DNA of 64,000 nt, taken from the NCBI RefSeq assembly GCF_021530565.1, contig NZ_JAKGBI010000023.1:1-64000 (forward strand), read 5' to 3'. How positions within the stretch are numbered: the first letter of the stretch is position 1; every line of letters starts with the position of its first letter. The translations under genes were made by a program, and so were the position numbers. The notes under the pieces were generated by a model. It was not told where the DNA came from, did not search any database, and was given only the letters and a program-made list of their open reading frames with translations. This document shows positions 55,251-64,000 of the stretch, piece by piece. This stretch comes from Pseudoalteromonas sp. SMS1. Lineage in GTDB: Bacteria > Pseudomonadota > Gammaproteobacteria > Enterobacterales > Alteromonadaceae.

Positions 55251-56477
55251 TTGAACTCAGCGACGTTTACTCAAAAGCGCAAGTTTATTGTTAAACTTGG
55301 TAAAATGCTTCACCAATACGGTACTCCAGCTTTTCGTTTAGAAGCACACTTGATGGAAGTTGCCACACATCTAGGGCTAAAATCCTCGTTTGTCATGTCT
55401 CCAACTTCGGTGACCTTTGTGATTTGGACCGATGGCCATGAAGAGGAATACACTCATGTGGCAAGGGTTGAACCAGGCGATCATGACTTGGGGTCTCTCG
55501 CTAATACGGACGATGTGGTTAATAAAATGCTGGCAGGCGAATTGACTGTCACTCAAGCAGATGAGAGCCTCGATCAAATTCAAACCGCTGAGTCCCCCTA
55601 TTCCAAGTGGCAAATGGCAGTGGCTTTTGCTATCTCGGGTGGTGCATTTGCTATGCTTATGGGCACAAGTTGGAGTGATGTGGTTTGGTCTGGCATTATC
55701 TCGATTTTAGTTTATCTCTTTATTTTATGGTCGGAGCATTCTAAACGCGTCACACACATGTTAGAGCCAATGGTTGCAATCGCATCCGCCGTGGCAGCGT
55801 GTGCTGTTTCAGCTTATATCGAACCCCAACTTAACATTCGCTTGGTCGTATTATCTGCAATCATCGTGTTTATTCCTGGGCTCGCGCTCGCCCTGGGATT
55901 TGCAGAGCTATCTGCAAGGCACTTAGTATCAGGTACTGCACGCGTCATGGACGCATTTATGTTGTTATTTAAACTTTATTTTGGAGCATTTTTAGGGATT
56001 AGTATCGGGTTTTATTTCTTTGGCCAAGCAGACTTTGTACAACCAGCGCCCATTCCCAAATGGACAGCTTGGTTAGCCGTGTTTTTACTGTGTCTAAGCT
56101 TGGTTGTCATCTTTAAAACCAAGTTAAAACACATTCCATGGTGTATAACCTCGGGGTTTATTGCTTACGCAGTATCTGTGAGCGCAGCCATTTACTTTGA
56201 CTATGCACTTGGTACATTTGCCGGCGCCTTCGCGGTGGGCATATTTAGCAATATCTTTAACAGAGTAGAAAATGCACCGGCATCAATCGTGACAATGAAA
56301 GGGTTGATAGTCTTAGTTCCAGGCTCCAAGACTTACATTGGACTAAACTCCCTGATCGAAGGGCAAAGCTTTGTCATGGCGGATCACATTGGCCAACAAA
56401 CGTTTCTTATTTTTATGTCTCTTGTCGCGGGTTTAATATTTGCGAATGTTGCGCTCCCACCGAAAAAAAGCTTGTAA
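55251..56477 (+). CDS. ThrE-family threonine/serine exporter
   Basis: The membrane protein joins the two ThrE parts. An N-terminal cytoplasmic region (KFIVKLGKMLHQYGTPAFRLEAHLMEVATHLGLKSSFVMSPTSVTF) leads into about ten helices in two blocks, ending with the DUF3815-like second half (IVTMKGLIVLVPGSKTYIGLNSLIEG). It exports threonine and serine in characterised relatives. I use a TTG at 55251 (TAGG upstream) giving 408 residues; a TTG at 55194 giving 427 is also possible, and neither has a strong ribosome site. RhtA-type exporter is also in this window. Confidence 0.85.
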   Translation: MNSATFTQKRKFIVKLGKMLHQYGTPAFRLEAHLMEVATHLGLKSSFVMSPTSVTFVIWTDGHEEEYTHVARVEPGDHDLGSLANTDDVVNKMLAGELTVTQADESLDQIQTAESPYSKWQMAVAFAISGGAFAMLMGTSWSDVVWSGIISILVYLFILWSEHSKRVTHMLEPMVAIASAVAACAVSAYIEPQLNIRLVVLSAIIVFIPGLALALGFAELSARHLVSGTARVMDAFMLLFKLYFGAFLGISIGFYFFGQADFVQPAPIPKWTAWLAVFLLCLSLVVIFKTKLKHIPWCITSGFIAYAVSVSAAIYFDYALGTFAGAFAVGIFSNIFNRVENAPASIVTMKGLIVLVPGSKTYIGLNSLIEGQSFVMADHIGQQTFLIFMSLVAGLIFANVALPPKKSL

Positions 56478-56483
56478 ACCGTA

Positions 56484-56508
56484 AGAGCCTGTGTTTTTTG
56501 CAGGCTCT
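56484..56508 (+). terminator. Terminator after thrE-type gene
   Basis: AGAGCCTG and CAGGCTCT form a perfect 8-bp stem with a 9-nt loop, then GCTCTCTTTTA. It lies just after the stop codon. Confidence 0.7.
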
Positions 56509-57055
56509 GCTCTCTTTTATCCCTTTAACCTCTATACTTCCTTTCTTCACTCGTCTCTTTACCAATGCGCTTGTTTTTTAAAAGCAGCATATAACCCCGT
56601 AGCCGCTTGGTCGAATGTACCAATCACCGACGCTTTGTTGAACTTGGTACATGACGCTTCGCAACACCGTAATCTGCTGTATCGTTACTTTAGACCGACC
56701 CCTCTACCAATCAAGCACACGTCATATTTCTGTGGCTCTTTGCTCCGCCCTCAAGCCTAGTATTCTTTCGTTAACCCGTTTAATTGCATACATTGAGTCA
56801 CCACATTGTATTTATAGTTGTGAATGTAAATACAAAGATAATTAAAAAGTAATAAATAAGGTTATTTAAAAAGAACAAAAAAGGTACTATGTAAAAATAT
56901 ATCGATATTTTTCAACTAATTAAAAATTAAAAAAACAATATTTCAATCTTTCATATTTTTTCACTGTAATTCAAGATTTAACACTCTCCTCTGATGTTAA
57001 ATCTTTACTGCACTAAAGGCGATTACGCAGAAATAACATCCAAGGGGAATGTAAG
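56509..57055. other. Long leader region of the TonB-dependent receptor gene
   Basis: About 550 bp with no convincing gene; the part from 56830 is very AT-rich. The 89-codon plus frame at 56491-56760 has a poor start context and no recognisable domain, and I treat it as noise. The end has a good AAGGGGAATG ribosome site before 57056. Confidence 0.45.
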
Positions 57056-59617
57056 ATGTTCACACATAAAAATAAATTAGCAGCTGCCATTGGCTCGGCA
57101 CTGCTTGGTTCAACCTTATACACACCGACAATCGTGTATGCAGAAGAAAGCACCGCATCACAAAAAGAAGTTGAAGTGATTCAAGTCAGAGGCATTAGAG
57201 GCAGTGTTGTAAAATCTCTTAACACCAAGCGGTATGCCGATGCCATTGTTGACGCTGTAACCGCTGAAGATATCGGAAAATTCCCTGATCAAAATGTGGC
57301 AGAATCACTTCAACGTATCACTGGCGTCTCCTTGACTCGAAACTTTGGAGAAGGTGAACGAGTCAGCATTCGTGGGACCAGCGAAAGCCAAAACAGAACG
57401 CTGCTAAATGGCCAAGCCGTTGGCTCTGCTGATTGGTGGACAAATTCAGCTGCTAGCCGAGGTTTTAACTATACCATGCTACCTTCAGAGATTGTTGCAG
57501 GATTAGAAGTATATAAATCTCCTGAAGCTGATATTGATGAAGGTTCAATTGGTGGCACTATCATTGTCAAAACAAGAAAGCCTCTGGATGTAGAAGCAAA
57601 CAAAATTGCGGGCTCCCTCTTAGCGCAATACAGTGAAGTTTCTGGAGAGACCGATCCGCAAGCTTCCATTATGTATAACTTCAAGAATGAAGATGAATCG
57701 TTTGGCGCATTAGTGTCTGTGATCCGACAAGAGCGCAACTTACGACGCGATGGGATAGAAGCGTGGAGCTGGGCAGATAGAACGATCACCATGGAAGATG
57801 GTACAGTACATGAAAACGTTTATAGCCCAGGTGGAGGTGGGTCTGCCATGTTCTCACAAGAGCGGGTTAGAACAGGGATCACACTAGCACTACAATATCG
57901 CCCTAGCGATACAACGGACATCTCTTTTAATCTACTAGACTCAACCCTTGACGCCGACAACGAAAACCAAAACTTTCTATGGTTACCCGAGCGCGGAGGC
58001 TCAAAATACACAGACATAACCATTATTGAGCACAATAAAGTCGGTCCGATGGTCGTTGCTGGTACACTGGGTCTCTCTCCCACGGGTACAAATATACTTG
58101 ATGAAACAAAAGTCAGAAACTCGCAATTAAAAACGAAATCTTATGATTTGAAAGTAGAGCATGAGGGTGAACTTTGGCAATCTACTTACCAACTGGGTTA
58201 CACCGAAGGGACTGGTGGTTCACAAGCCGATCGTTCCGTAGGCTGGGTGGGTAACTACGTACATGCTTATGATGCATCACAAGCAGAAGACATCAAAACA
58301 ACTTATGGTGCAGATCCTACCGATGGCAGCAAGTGGAATTTAGGTTTTTTACGTTATGACAGCAATGACGCTAAAGACGATGAAACATATTTTCAAGCTG
58401 ATTTTAAACGTCCTATTGATGTCGCTATCTTTAGTGAAATAAAAATGGGCGTCAAATATAGAGATCACAGTCGCTTCAACACCAAACATACCACAGACAA
58501 CCGCACGGAATTAGGCTGGAGTCTCGCGGATTATTCACTCGCTATGCCTGGAGATTACTTGTCAGGGCTAGGTTCCTCCGGCACTTTGCGCGCCTACGCA
58601 ATCACCGATTCGGATAAAGTTCGTCGCGATGGTGATGCATTGACATGGAATTATGACGTTTTAAAAGCCAGTACTTTTGATATCAATGAAAAAATATTAG
58701 CAGGTTATGTTAAAACGACCCTAGATGCAGACGGGCTGCGCGGTAACTTAGGTGTAAGGCTTGTGCACACCAAGCAAGCATCCTCCGCATTTGCTGGGGC
58801 AACGGGTGCAGAAGTTTGGACAACACAAGATAAAGACTATTTTGATATTTTACCAAGTATCAACTTAGCAATTGATCTCAACGACGATTTATTGATGCGC
58901 TTCAGTGCTGCACGAGTTATGTCACGCCCAGACTATGCAAGTATGACAGCTTCTACATCATATAATGTGGAAACTCAGACCGGGACGGGTGGCAACCCAA
59001 ATATAGACCCTTTCCGCGCGACTCAGTTTGATACTGGTATTGAATGGTACTTTAACGAAGCCGGTATTTTCTCTGCAGTATTTTTCTACAAAGATATCCA
59101 ATCATTTTTGGACAGCACACCCGCTTTTGAGGTACATGAAAACACGCGTATCCGAATCAGCAGACCAAGTAATGGCCGTGCTGGTCGTATTCAAGGCCTA
59201 GAATTTGGTTATCAACAAGAGTTGATTGAAGGGGTCGGTGTTTCGGCAAACTACACCTATGTTGACGGTGAGGCAAAAGATAAAGATGGTAATGATGTCA
59301 CTATCCCGGGTAACTCGGAGCACACTGTTAACCTAAGCGCCTACTACGAAAGTGAGCGCCTAAGTGGACGTATCTCTTATAATCATCGCTCTGGTTACGA
59401 TTCAGGTAATGACTGGCCTGGTTACATAGATGCCTATGGACAAGTGGATGCCAATATCACCTACAACGTTAATGAAAACCTTGCCATTGTGCTTGAAGCG
59501 ATTAACTTGACTGATGAACATACCTTTAGCTATCAAGAGGAAGGGGTTGAGCAAGCACTGACTGGTGTTTATGCGGATGGCCGCCGATTTGTTGCAGGTA
59601 TTCGATTTAATTTTTAA
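57056..59617 (+). CDS. TonB-dependent receptor, Xanthomonas/Caulobacter carbohydrate type
   Basis: The 853-residue outer-membrane receptor has a signal peptide (IVYAEES), a TonB-box-like IQVRGIRGSV with the family's plug sequence VVDAVTAEDIGKFPDQNVAESLQRITGVSLTRNFGEGERVSIRGT, and a barrel ending in GIRFNF. This plug signature defines the TIGR01782 type, often found near polysaccharide-degrading genes. Its ligand is probably an oligosaccharide, but none of the local enzymes is adjacent to it; the chitin cluster lies 16 kb away. A strong terminator follows. The downstream gene contains a TonB C-terminal domain. Confidence 0.93.
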   Translation: MFTHKNKLAAAIGSALLGSTLYTPTIVYAEESTASQKEVEVIQVRGIRGSVVKSLNTKRYADAIVDAVTAEDIGKFPDQNVAESLQRITGVSLTRNFGEGERVSIRGTSESQNRTLLNGQAVGSADWWTNSAASRGFNYTMLPSEIVAGLEVYKSPEADIDEGSIGGTIIVKTRKPLDVEANKIAGSLLAQYSEVSGETDPQASIMYNFKNEDESFGALVSVIRQERNLRRDGIEAWSWADRTITMEDGTVHENVYSPGGGGSAMFSQERVRTGITLALQYRPSDTTDISFNLLDSTLDADNENQNFLWLPERGGSKYTDITIIEHNKVGPMVVAGTLGLSPTGTNILDETKVRNSQLKTKSYDLKVEHEGELWQSTYQLGYTEGTGGSQADRSVGWVGNYVHAYDASQAEDIKTTYGADPTDGSKWNLGFLRYDSNDAKDDETYFQADFKRPIDVAIFSEIKMGVKYRDHSRFNTKHTTDNRTELGWSLADYSLAMPGDYLSGLGSSGTLRAYAITDSDKVRRDGDALTWNYDVLKASTFDINEKILAGYVKTTLDADGLRGNLGVRLVHTKQASSAFAGATGAEVWTTQDKDYFDILPSINLAIDLNDDLLMRFSAARVMSRPDYASMTASTSYNVETQTGTGGNPNIDPFRATQFDTGIEWYFNEAGIFSAVFFYKDIQSFLDSTPAFEVHENTRIRISRPSNGRAGRIQGLEFGYQQELIEGVGVSANYTYVDGEAKDKDGNDVTIPGNSEHTVNLSAYYESERLSGRISYNHRSGYDSGNDWPGYIDAYGQVDANITYNVNENLAIVLEAINLTDEHTFSYQEEGVEQALTGVYADGRRFVAGIRFNF

Positions 59618-59695
59618 GTAAAGCGTAGATCCACGTTTAATAGCTAACACAGGATCCACGTTGCTATGGATGGCATCTCCCTGCCCAGGAGACAT

Positions 59696-59735
59696 AAGCT
59701 GAAGGCTGTATAAGCAGCCCTTCAGCTTTTCTTTT
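59696..59735 (+). terminator. Rho-independent terminator after the receptor gene
   Basis: AAGCTGAAGG and CCTTCAGCTT form a 10-bp stem with an inner CTG/CAG pairing, followed by TTTTCTTTTTT. Strong. Confidence 0.85.
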
Positions 59736-59875
59736 TTATCTAGTATCAATATGGTAATTGTTTGTAAAAGCTGTAGAATCGTTCGTTTAGGTACTGGTTT
59801 AAACACTTTTCAATTAAGAAATTAATGCCTACTTTTTAAGTTTGGTTCACAAGACAAGGTGACATATTAGTTAGC

Positions 59876-61231
59876 ATGCTGCATTTTAGGACTTTTCGCA
59901 TACTCTTATTACTTTTGGTTCTTTTACCAAAGGTCAGTTTTGCAGATCTGTTCACCGCCACTCATTTATATCAGCAACAAAAGTATGCTGGTGCCTATGA
60001 CGAATTTTACAAACTTGCCGAGATAGGTAATGGTGATGCCATTTACAACTTGGCTGTGATGTCACTATACGGACAAGGGACTAAAAAAAACCTCTCCTTA
60101 GCGTACGCTTTTTTCACGATTGCTGCTGAATATGGTATACCAGAATCGATAAAAACCGCGCAGGCAATAGCCGCACAGCATGCAGATAGACAAGCCCTTG
60201 AGCAAGTGCTTGTACAGACACGAAAGCAATTTGGGTATCGATACCTTAGTCAGAAGTATACGCCAGACTTTACCAATTTTGAGTCGACTAAAGATCCCAT
60301 TGATAAAGTATTTGAAAAACTGCCAACTTACCCAGAGCAAGCAGTTAGACAAGGTTTAGAAGGATGGGTGTGGCTTGAATTCGATATCGACGCCGTAGGC
60401 ACGGTCAAAAATATCAAAGTCATTGATAGCCACCCAAAAAATATTTTTACCAGTGCACTTATCAATGCGGTAAGCATTTGGCGATACAAAACAAGCGACG
60501 CCAAACAAAACCACTCTTTGGTATATCACTTTACCACCTACAAAGGAAAGGAATATCAAAGAACCCTTGGGTTTCAGCAAAAAGACTATCGAAACGAAAT
60601 AAAAAGACACATAGATGCGGCAGAACAAGGTAACGCGCAAGTACAATACTATGTAGCAAACTGGCTGAGCTCAGATAAATATAATGCCAGTCAATTACTC
60701 AGATACCATTGGCGAAATGAAACAAGCCACTTAACAATGTTATTGGCTGCCGCCAAAAACAATTACCCGGTTGCACAGTACAAATTAGCAATCGAACTGT
60801 TGTCACACTCCCCTTCCAAGCACCAGTTAAGTGTCGCGATAAACTGGTTACAACAGAGCGCAAAAACGTTTGCTCCGGCCCAATATAAATTGGCAACAAT
60901 ATACGCGGACCAAACAAACACGCTATTTGCGCCACATCAAGCGACCTATTGGTATAAACAAGCTTCTGCAAAAGACACAAGAGCTCATAAAGCGCTGGCC
61001 TTACACTTATATCACTATTCCCCCTCATCCGCAGAAATCCCACTGTGGCTTACTCAAGCGTTAGAACAGGATGAAAATGATCCTGAGCTTTTGTTACTTA
61101 AAGCTAAATTAATCAAAGAACAAAACCCAAGCAAAGCCACCAGCATTGCCAAATCCGCTTTAGAACAGGCTACCAGACGTAATTGGAGCACACAGGCCAT
61201 CAACGCATTTTTAAACCCCAAAATACCCTAG
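59876..61231 (+). CDS. Secreted protein with Sel1-like repeats flanking a TonB C-terminal domain
   Basis: The 451-residue product has a signal peptide (LLLLLVLLPKVSFAD), an N-terminal Sel1/TPR-like part (YAGAYDEFYKLAEIGNGDAIYNLAVMSLYGQGTKKNLSLAYAFFTIAAEYG), a TonB C-terminal domain (residues about 149-222: PTYPEQAVRQGLEGWVWLEFDIDAVGTVKNIKVIDSHP... WRYK) and further Sel1-like helices. There is no N-terminal proline-rich spacer or cytoplasmic anchor, so it cannot couple to ExbBD as classical TonB does. It lies downstream of the carbohydrate-type receptor but behind a terminator, so has its own promoter. Confidence 0.78.
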   Translation: MLHFRTFRILLLLLVLLPKVSFADLFTATHLYQQQKYAGAYDEFYKLAEIGNGDAIYNLAVMSLYGQGTKKNLSLAYAFFTIAAEYGIPESIKTAQAIAAQHADRQALEQVLVQTRKQFGYRYLSQKYTPDFTNFESTKDPIDKVFEKLPTYPEQAVRQGLEGWVWLEFDIDAVGTVKNIKVIDSHPKNIFTSALINAVSIWRYKTSDAKQNHSLVYHFTTYKGKEYQRTLGFQQKDYRNEIKRHIDAAEQGNAQVQYYVANWLSSDKYNASQLLRYHWRNETSHLTMLLAAAKNNYPVAQYKLAIELLSHSPSKHQLSVAINWLQQSAKTFAPAQYKLATIYADQTNTLFAPHQATYWYKQASAKDTRAHKALALHLYHYSPSSAEIPLWLTQALEQDENDPELLLLKAKLIKEQNPSKATSIAKSALEQATRRNWSTQAINAFLNPKIP

Positions 61232-61249
61232 CTTTATTTTGAGCCTACA

Positions 61250-61426
61250 TTAACGTACTGGCGCCAGTACTTCCGCATCCACACAGACGCGTCCTTCTCG
61301 GGTGTTTTCATTGCAAAAATCGTTATCTAAAAATGGGGAAATAACACTCTGCTTAATGTTCTCAAAGCTCGGATAAGTGTGTGACAGCAATCGTTTATCA
61401 CGCTCCACTACATTGTGATAGCGCAC
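61250..61426 (-). pseudogene. Short open frame, possible gene remnant
   Basis: A 58-codon frame with a GTG start (61426) has a protein-like composition (YHNVVERDKRLLSHTYPSF, DNDFCNENTREGRVCVDAEV) and an AGAGGA 12 nt upstream. An in-frame stop lies shortly before it. No family recognised. It may be the tail of a broken gene or a real small protein; or chance. Confidence 0.25.
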
Positions 61427-61498
61427 GACAACGTGCGATCCTCTTGATTATTTGAGGTGGGAAAGGTGTAAATTGCCAATGTAATTAACAACCCCTTT

Positions 61499-61855
61499 TT
61501 AATTTTTCAATTGATTCGGTCGTTCAACAAAAAGATCTGAGGAATATGGCGTATTAGCTTGTCAACCAGTTATCGTATAACGTCCTTCAGGCAATACAAC
61601 AGTGAAAAGCTCACCTTTTGCGCTGCAAATTTTTACCAATGTGGCTTTAATAAACCCCACCTCACCAGTTTGGTAATTTAAGTAATGTATTTGATAGTCA
61701 GTAAATTGCGCACTGCCAGTAATTTTGCCCCATACCATGCCTTCATTTTCGCGTTTGCTTAGAGCAAATTCGTCATCAAGATTGAGCGTTACACACCCTG
61801 TTACTGAAAATATACCAGCAAATACACCACTTTTGAGTCGCTGCGTTATATTCAA
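61499..61855 (-). pseudogene. Small lipoprotein gene with in-frame TGA near the 3' end
   Basis: The frame encodes a lipoprotein (signal MNITQRLKSGVFAGIFSVTGC, Cys21) with a short beta-rich domain (EGMVWGKITGSAQFTDYQIHYLNYQTGEVGFIKATLVKICSAKGELFTVVLPEGRYTITG). It stops at TGA (61564-61562) after 97 residues, but the same frame continues for 20 further codons (QANTPYSSDLFVERPNQLKN) to TAA at 61501-61499. A TGG-to-TGA change would join them. If the TGA is real, the protein ends at 61562 and may still be functional. Its family is unknown. Confidence 0.55.
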
Positions 61856-61921
61856 TACGCCTTTTGCAACGACTGAGCTGACACTTTACGACAAATTTAT
61901 GCCGTTGTGCTTCTAAGCCCG

Positions 61922-63988
61922 TTAGTTTTCTTCAAATTTGTGTAAAACGATGTCCATTTCTAAGTTTTCGACACGATTTAAAATGATTTGCTGCCCATCT
62001 TCCGTCGCACTGAGACCCAGCTTCACGTTCATGTCATACAAATGCAGCCCGACATCGGCAACAAATTCATTTTGCTGCAAAAAGCTGTTGAAATTGTATA
62101 ACGCCAATTGGTGGCCTTGTTTAATCACATAATAAATGCCATTTTTATGTACCGCTGGACGGTAAAGGTCAATGGATCTTGAAAGCTGCTCTAGGCTCAC
62201 TTGCCCTTCTAAAACATCAAATAAGTAGTGCTTTAGTGAGGTCTTAAAGCCTTCAAAACTCACGTTTTTTTTCAATAACGGTAACGTACTAGAAAACGTA
62301 TTGTCCAGTAAGTAATTACTCGCTGTGCCCACCTCATAACGCCAAAATTGCGGTACGCCAGAATCCATTGTCTGATAATAAATAGACTGCTCACCATCGG
62401 ACCAATATATATTGTGCAAACTGGCGTTTTGCTTGACAACCGCCACAGGTTTTTTAGCAAACACGTTCACAATAAACAGAGTGTTGTCCTCACTGAGCAA
62501 GGCCAGATACTCTCCATCAGAGGAAAATAACAAAAATTTGGGTTTATCGGATTTAGGCATTTTAGTGAGCAAATTAGGGCTCGCTTTGAGGCTATGTTTA
62601 AGCCAAATTTCAACATGATCTATTTGCGGATCCATTCGAGGTACTTCAGAAACATAGGCCAATTGCATCCCATCTGGCGATATGCTTGCTAGGGTGTCGA
62701 CCCTTGCATTGGAAGACACCGCTTGAAACCCTTTTTTGTGCCGATTGAATAAATATAAATTTACCTCAGCAGTCCCCTCTGTATGGGCTAGGTATCCAGT
62801 TTGTCTTTCGATAGCCACTTCTGTAATCGTGCCATAAGGTTTGTATATGGATGATGCGACACTTGCAGCTGGATACAATAACAGCTCACTCCCGATACTC
62901 ACCACCTCATTTTGCGTTAATCCAAAGTAGGCAGTATTTGTTGAACCAATATCGATGGGCTCTAGCGCTTGGCTATCCAAACTCATGGCGGTTTTAAAAA
63001 CTCGGTCATGGTCATCAACAAACAATACGCGACCATTGAGTGCGTCAAAATGCTTTACGCCATTGAGACTGTGTAATTCTTTGGTGGTAAAAGTGCCTTC
63101 AGGATCCGACTGCACAGCATATCGAATTAACGCCTTTTCACCGGCTAAGGCTCTGTTTACAAGCAAATTTCCCTCTGATTGCCACATTATTTTGGCTGGT
63201 TCTTGCGCGCCATCACATTCCATGAGGTGAACTTCTTTGTTCAACCGCCATAGTTCAATGGCATTACCCACAGATAAGGCTTTTACATCGCAACTAAACG
63301 GCCCAACCCGATAATAAAGTAGCCAGTTACCATCCGCAGACCATGTAGGAAGCTGTTCACTATATCCTGAAGATTTTACAGTATGTGCCGTCTGAGTTTG
63401 CAAGTCATACACCGCAAGATCAAAATGACTGTTACCAGATACAATCTGGCTATAAGCCAAATATCTCCCATTGGGGGAAAAGCTCAGTTGCACTTCGGCA
63501 CCAGGCGCAGAGGTGATTCTTGAGATATAGTCGATTTTTCGTACTGGCTTAACTCCCCCCCAGTCCCAAACCATGATTAACGCAAGACAAAATCCGACAG
63601 CAATACCGCCAGCCATCCAGTGTAAAGGAATATTTTGAACTGGTGCCTGAGCCCGGTCTAATAAATTGGGGGCTTGTGAAATCGCCGCAATACATTGATA
63701 GCCAACCTTGGGCACTGTTTTAATAAATTGCGGTTTTTTAGATGTGTCGCCTAATGTTTTACGCAGTTGAACAATTAACTGACTTACGGAGTTATCACTC
63801 ACCACCAAATTAGGCCAAATCTGATCAATAATGTCATCTCGAGTCACAGGCTCAGGGGCCTTTTGCATGAGCAACCTTAATAAGGCTAATTGCTTGTGCT
63901 CAATAGGTAACCACTCTTTGGCAACTTTCACACGCATTTTTTTTGCATCAACTAACACGTCATTTAATAAAAAGCGCTCAAACTGCAT
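61922..63988 (-). CDS. CadC/ToxR-like membrane transcriptional regulator with beta-propeller domain
   Basis: The protein has an N-terminal winged-helix DNA-binding domain (FERFLLNDVLVDAKKMRVKVAKEWLPIEHKQLALLRLLM... VSQLIVQLRKTLGDTSKKPQFIKTVPKVGYQCIA), one transmembrane segment (WMAGGIAVGFCLALIMVWDW near residue 135) and a long periplasmic part with repeated WD40-like/TolB-like blades (VQLSFSPNGRYLAYSQ, LPTWSADGNWLLYYR, LASISPDGMQLAYVS, FLLFSSDGEYLALLS). This is a one-component regulator that senses outside the membrane and binds DNA inside. The ATG at 63988 is used; an in-frame TTG lies at the window edge and the true start could be upstream. Targets and signal unknown. Confidence 0.9.
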   Translation of the reverse strand: MQFERFLLNDVLVDAKKMRVKVAKEWLPIEHKQLALLRLLMQKAPEPVTRDDIIDQIWPNLVVSDNSVSQLIVQLRKTLGDTSKKPQFIKTVPKVGYQCIAAISQAPNLLDRAQAPVQNIPLHWMAGGIAVGFCLALIMVWDWGGVKPVRKIDYISRITSAPGAEVQLSFSPNGRYLAYSQIVSGNSHFDLAVYDLQTQTAHTVKSSGYSEQLPTWSADGNWLLYYRVGPFSCDVKALSVGNAIELWRLNKEVHLMECDGAQEPAKIMWQSEGNLLVNRALAGEKALIRYAVQSDPEGTFTTKELHSLNGVKHFDALNGRVLFVDDHDRVFKTAMSLDSQALEPIDIGSTNTAYFGLTQNEVVSIGSELLLYPAASVASSIYKPYGTITEVAIERQTGYLAHTEGTAEVNLYLFNRHKKGFQAVSSNARVDTLASISPDGMQLAYVSEVPRMDPQIDHVEIWLKHSLKASPNLLTKMPKSDKPKFLLFSSDGEYLALLSEDNTLFIVNVFAKKPVAVVKQNASLHNIYWSDGEQSIYYQTMDSGVPQFWRYEVGTASNYLLDNTFSSTLPLLKKNVSFEGFKTSLKHYLFDVLEGQVSLEQLSRSIDLYRPAVHKNGIYYVIKQGHQLALYNFNSFLQQNEFVADVGLHLYDMNVKLGLSATEDGQQIILNRVENLEMDIVLHKFEEN

Positions 63989-64000
63989 TGATTGATCCAA

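Noticed and set aside
56491..56760. 89-codon plus-strand frame before the large receptor gene
   Set aside because: It overlaps the terminator of the previous gene, lacks a ribosome site and has no recognisable domain.
59402..59806. 134-codon minus-strand open frame
   Set aside because: It overlaps the 3' end of the TonB-dependent receptor and its terminator, and its translation shows no protein-like pattern.
1..64000. CRISPR array, tRNA, rRNA, integrase or transposon
   Set aside because: No regularly spaced repeats, cloverleaf-like sequence or recombinase gene was noticed on reading.

Overview
The window looks like a chromosomal segment of a marine gammaproteobacterium close to Pseudoalteromonas. 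The basis is moderate-to-low GC, a modular chitinase/LPMO/metalloprotease cluster matching my memory of the chiD-cbp1-chiA-aprIV locus of Alteromonas sp. O-7, large TonB-dependent receptors, CadC-like regulators and a PagL homologue. No tRNA, rRNA, CRISPR array, transposase or phage gene was found.

Left part (1-15.4 kb): a probable peptide-metallophore or lipopeptide locus. A nonribosomal peptide synthetase (condensation plus adenylation domains visible, continuing off the left edge) is transcribed away from a penicillin-amidase-family acylase. The acylase is followed 5 bp later by a PvdE/SyrD-type peptide exporter and then a helical-repeat secreted protein. After a CE2-like SGNH esterase come an OmpR-type two-component system and a TonB-dependent receptor. 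Fur-like boxes lie upstream of the synthetase and of the receptor. By analogy with pyoverdine, the exporter could move an acylated precursor to the periplasm, where the acylase removes the fatty acid.

15.4-30.7 kb: accessory and housekeeping genes. These include two unknown proteins, a diguanylate cyclase, a 60-residue peptide with a double-glycine leader that could be a RiPP precursor, a lone MlaC-like protein divergent from a PagL-like lipid A deacylase, an RND efflux operon with a trailing oxidoreductase and a divergent LysR regulator, a zinc-ribbon membrane protein pair, and a DUF418 protein.

30.7-42.3 kb: the chitin cluster, all on the minus strand in the order GH18 chitinase (chiD), AA10 LPMO (cbp1), GH18 chitinase (chiA), M4 metalloprotease (aprIV). 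Each of the four proteins carries exactly two CBM5/12 chitin-binding modules, eight in total. A membrane-anchored DM13 (putative redox) protein is divergent from the cluster.

42.3-64 kb: ahpCF peroxide defence; a DUF3429 protein; a second diguanylate cyclase; a soluble chemoreceptor with a zinc-binding CZB domain; a BMT5-like methyltransferase with a U1-type zinc finger; RhtA- and ThrE-type amino-acid exporters; an S9-family protein whose catalytic serine position is glycine; a LacI regulator abutting a glycosyltransferase; a large TonB-dependent receptor followed by a secreted TonB-C/Sel1-like fusion; a small lipoprotein interrupted by an in-frame TGA; and a CadC-like regulator running to the right edge.
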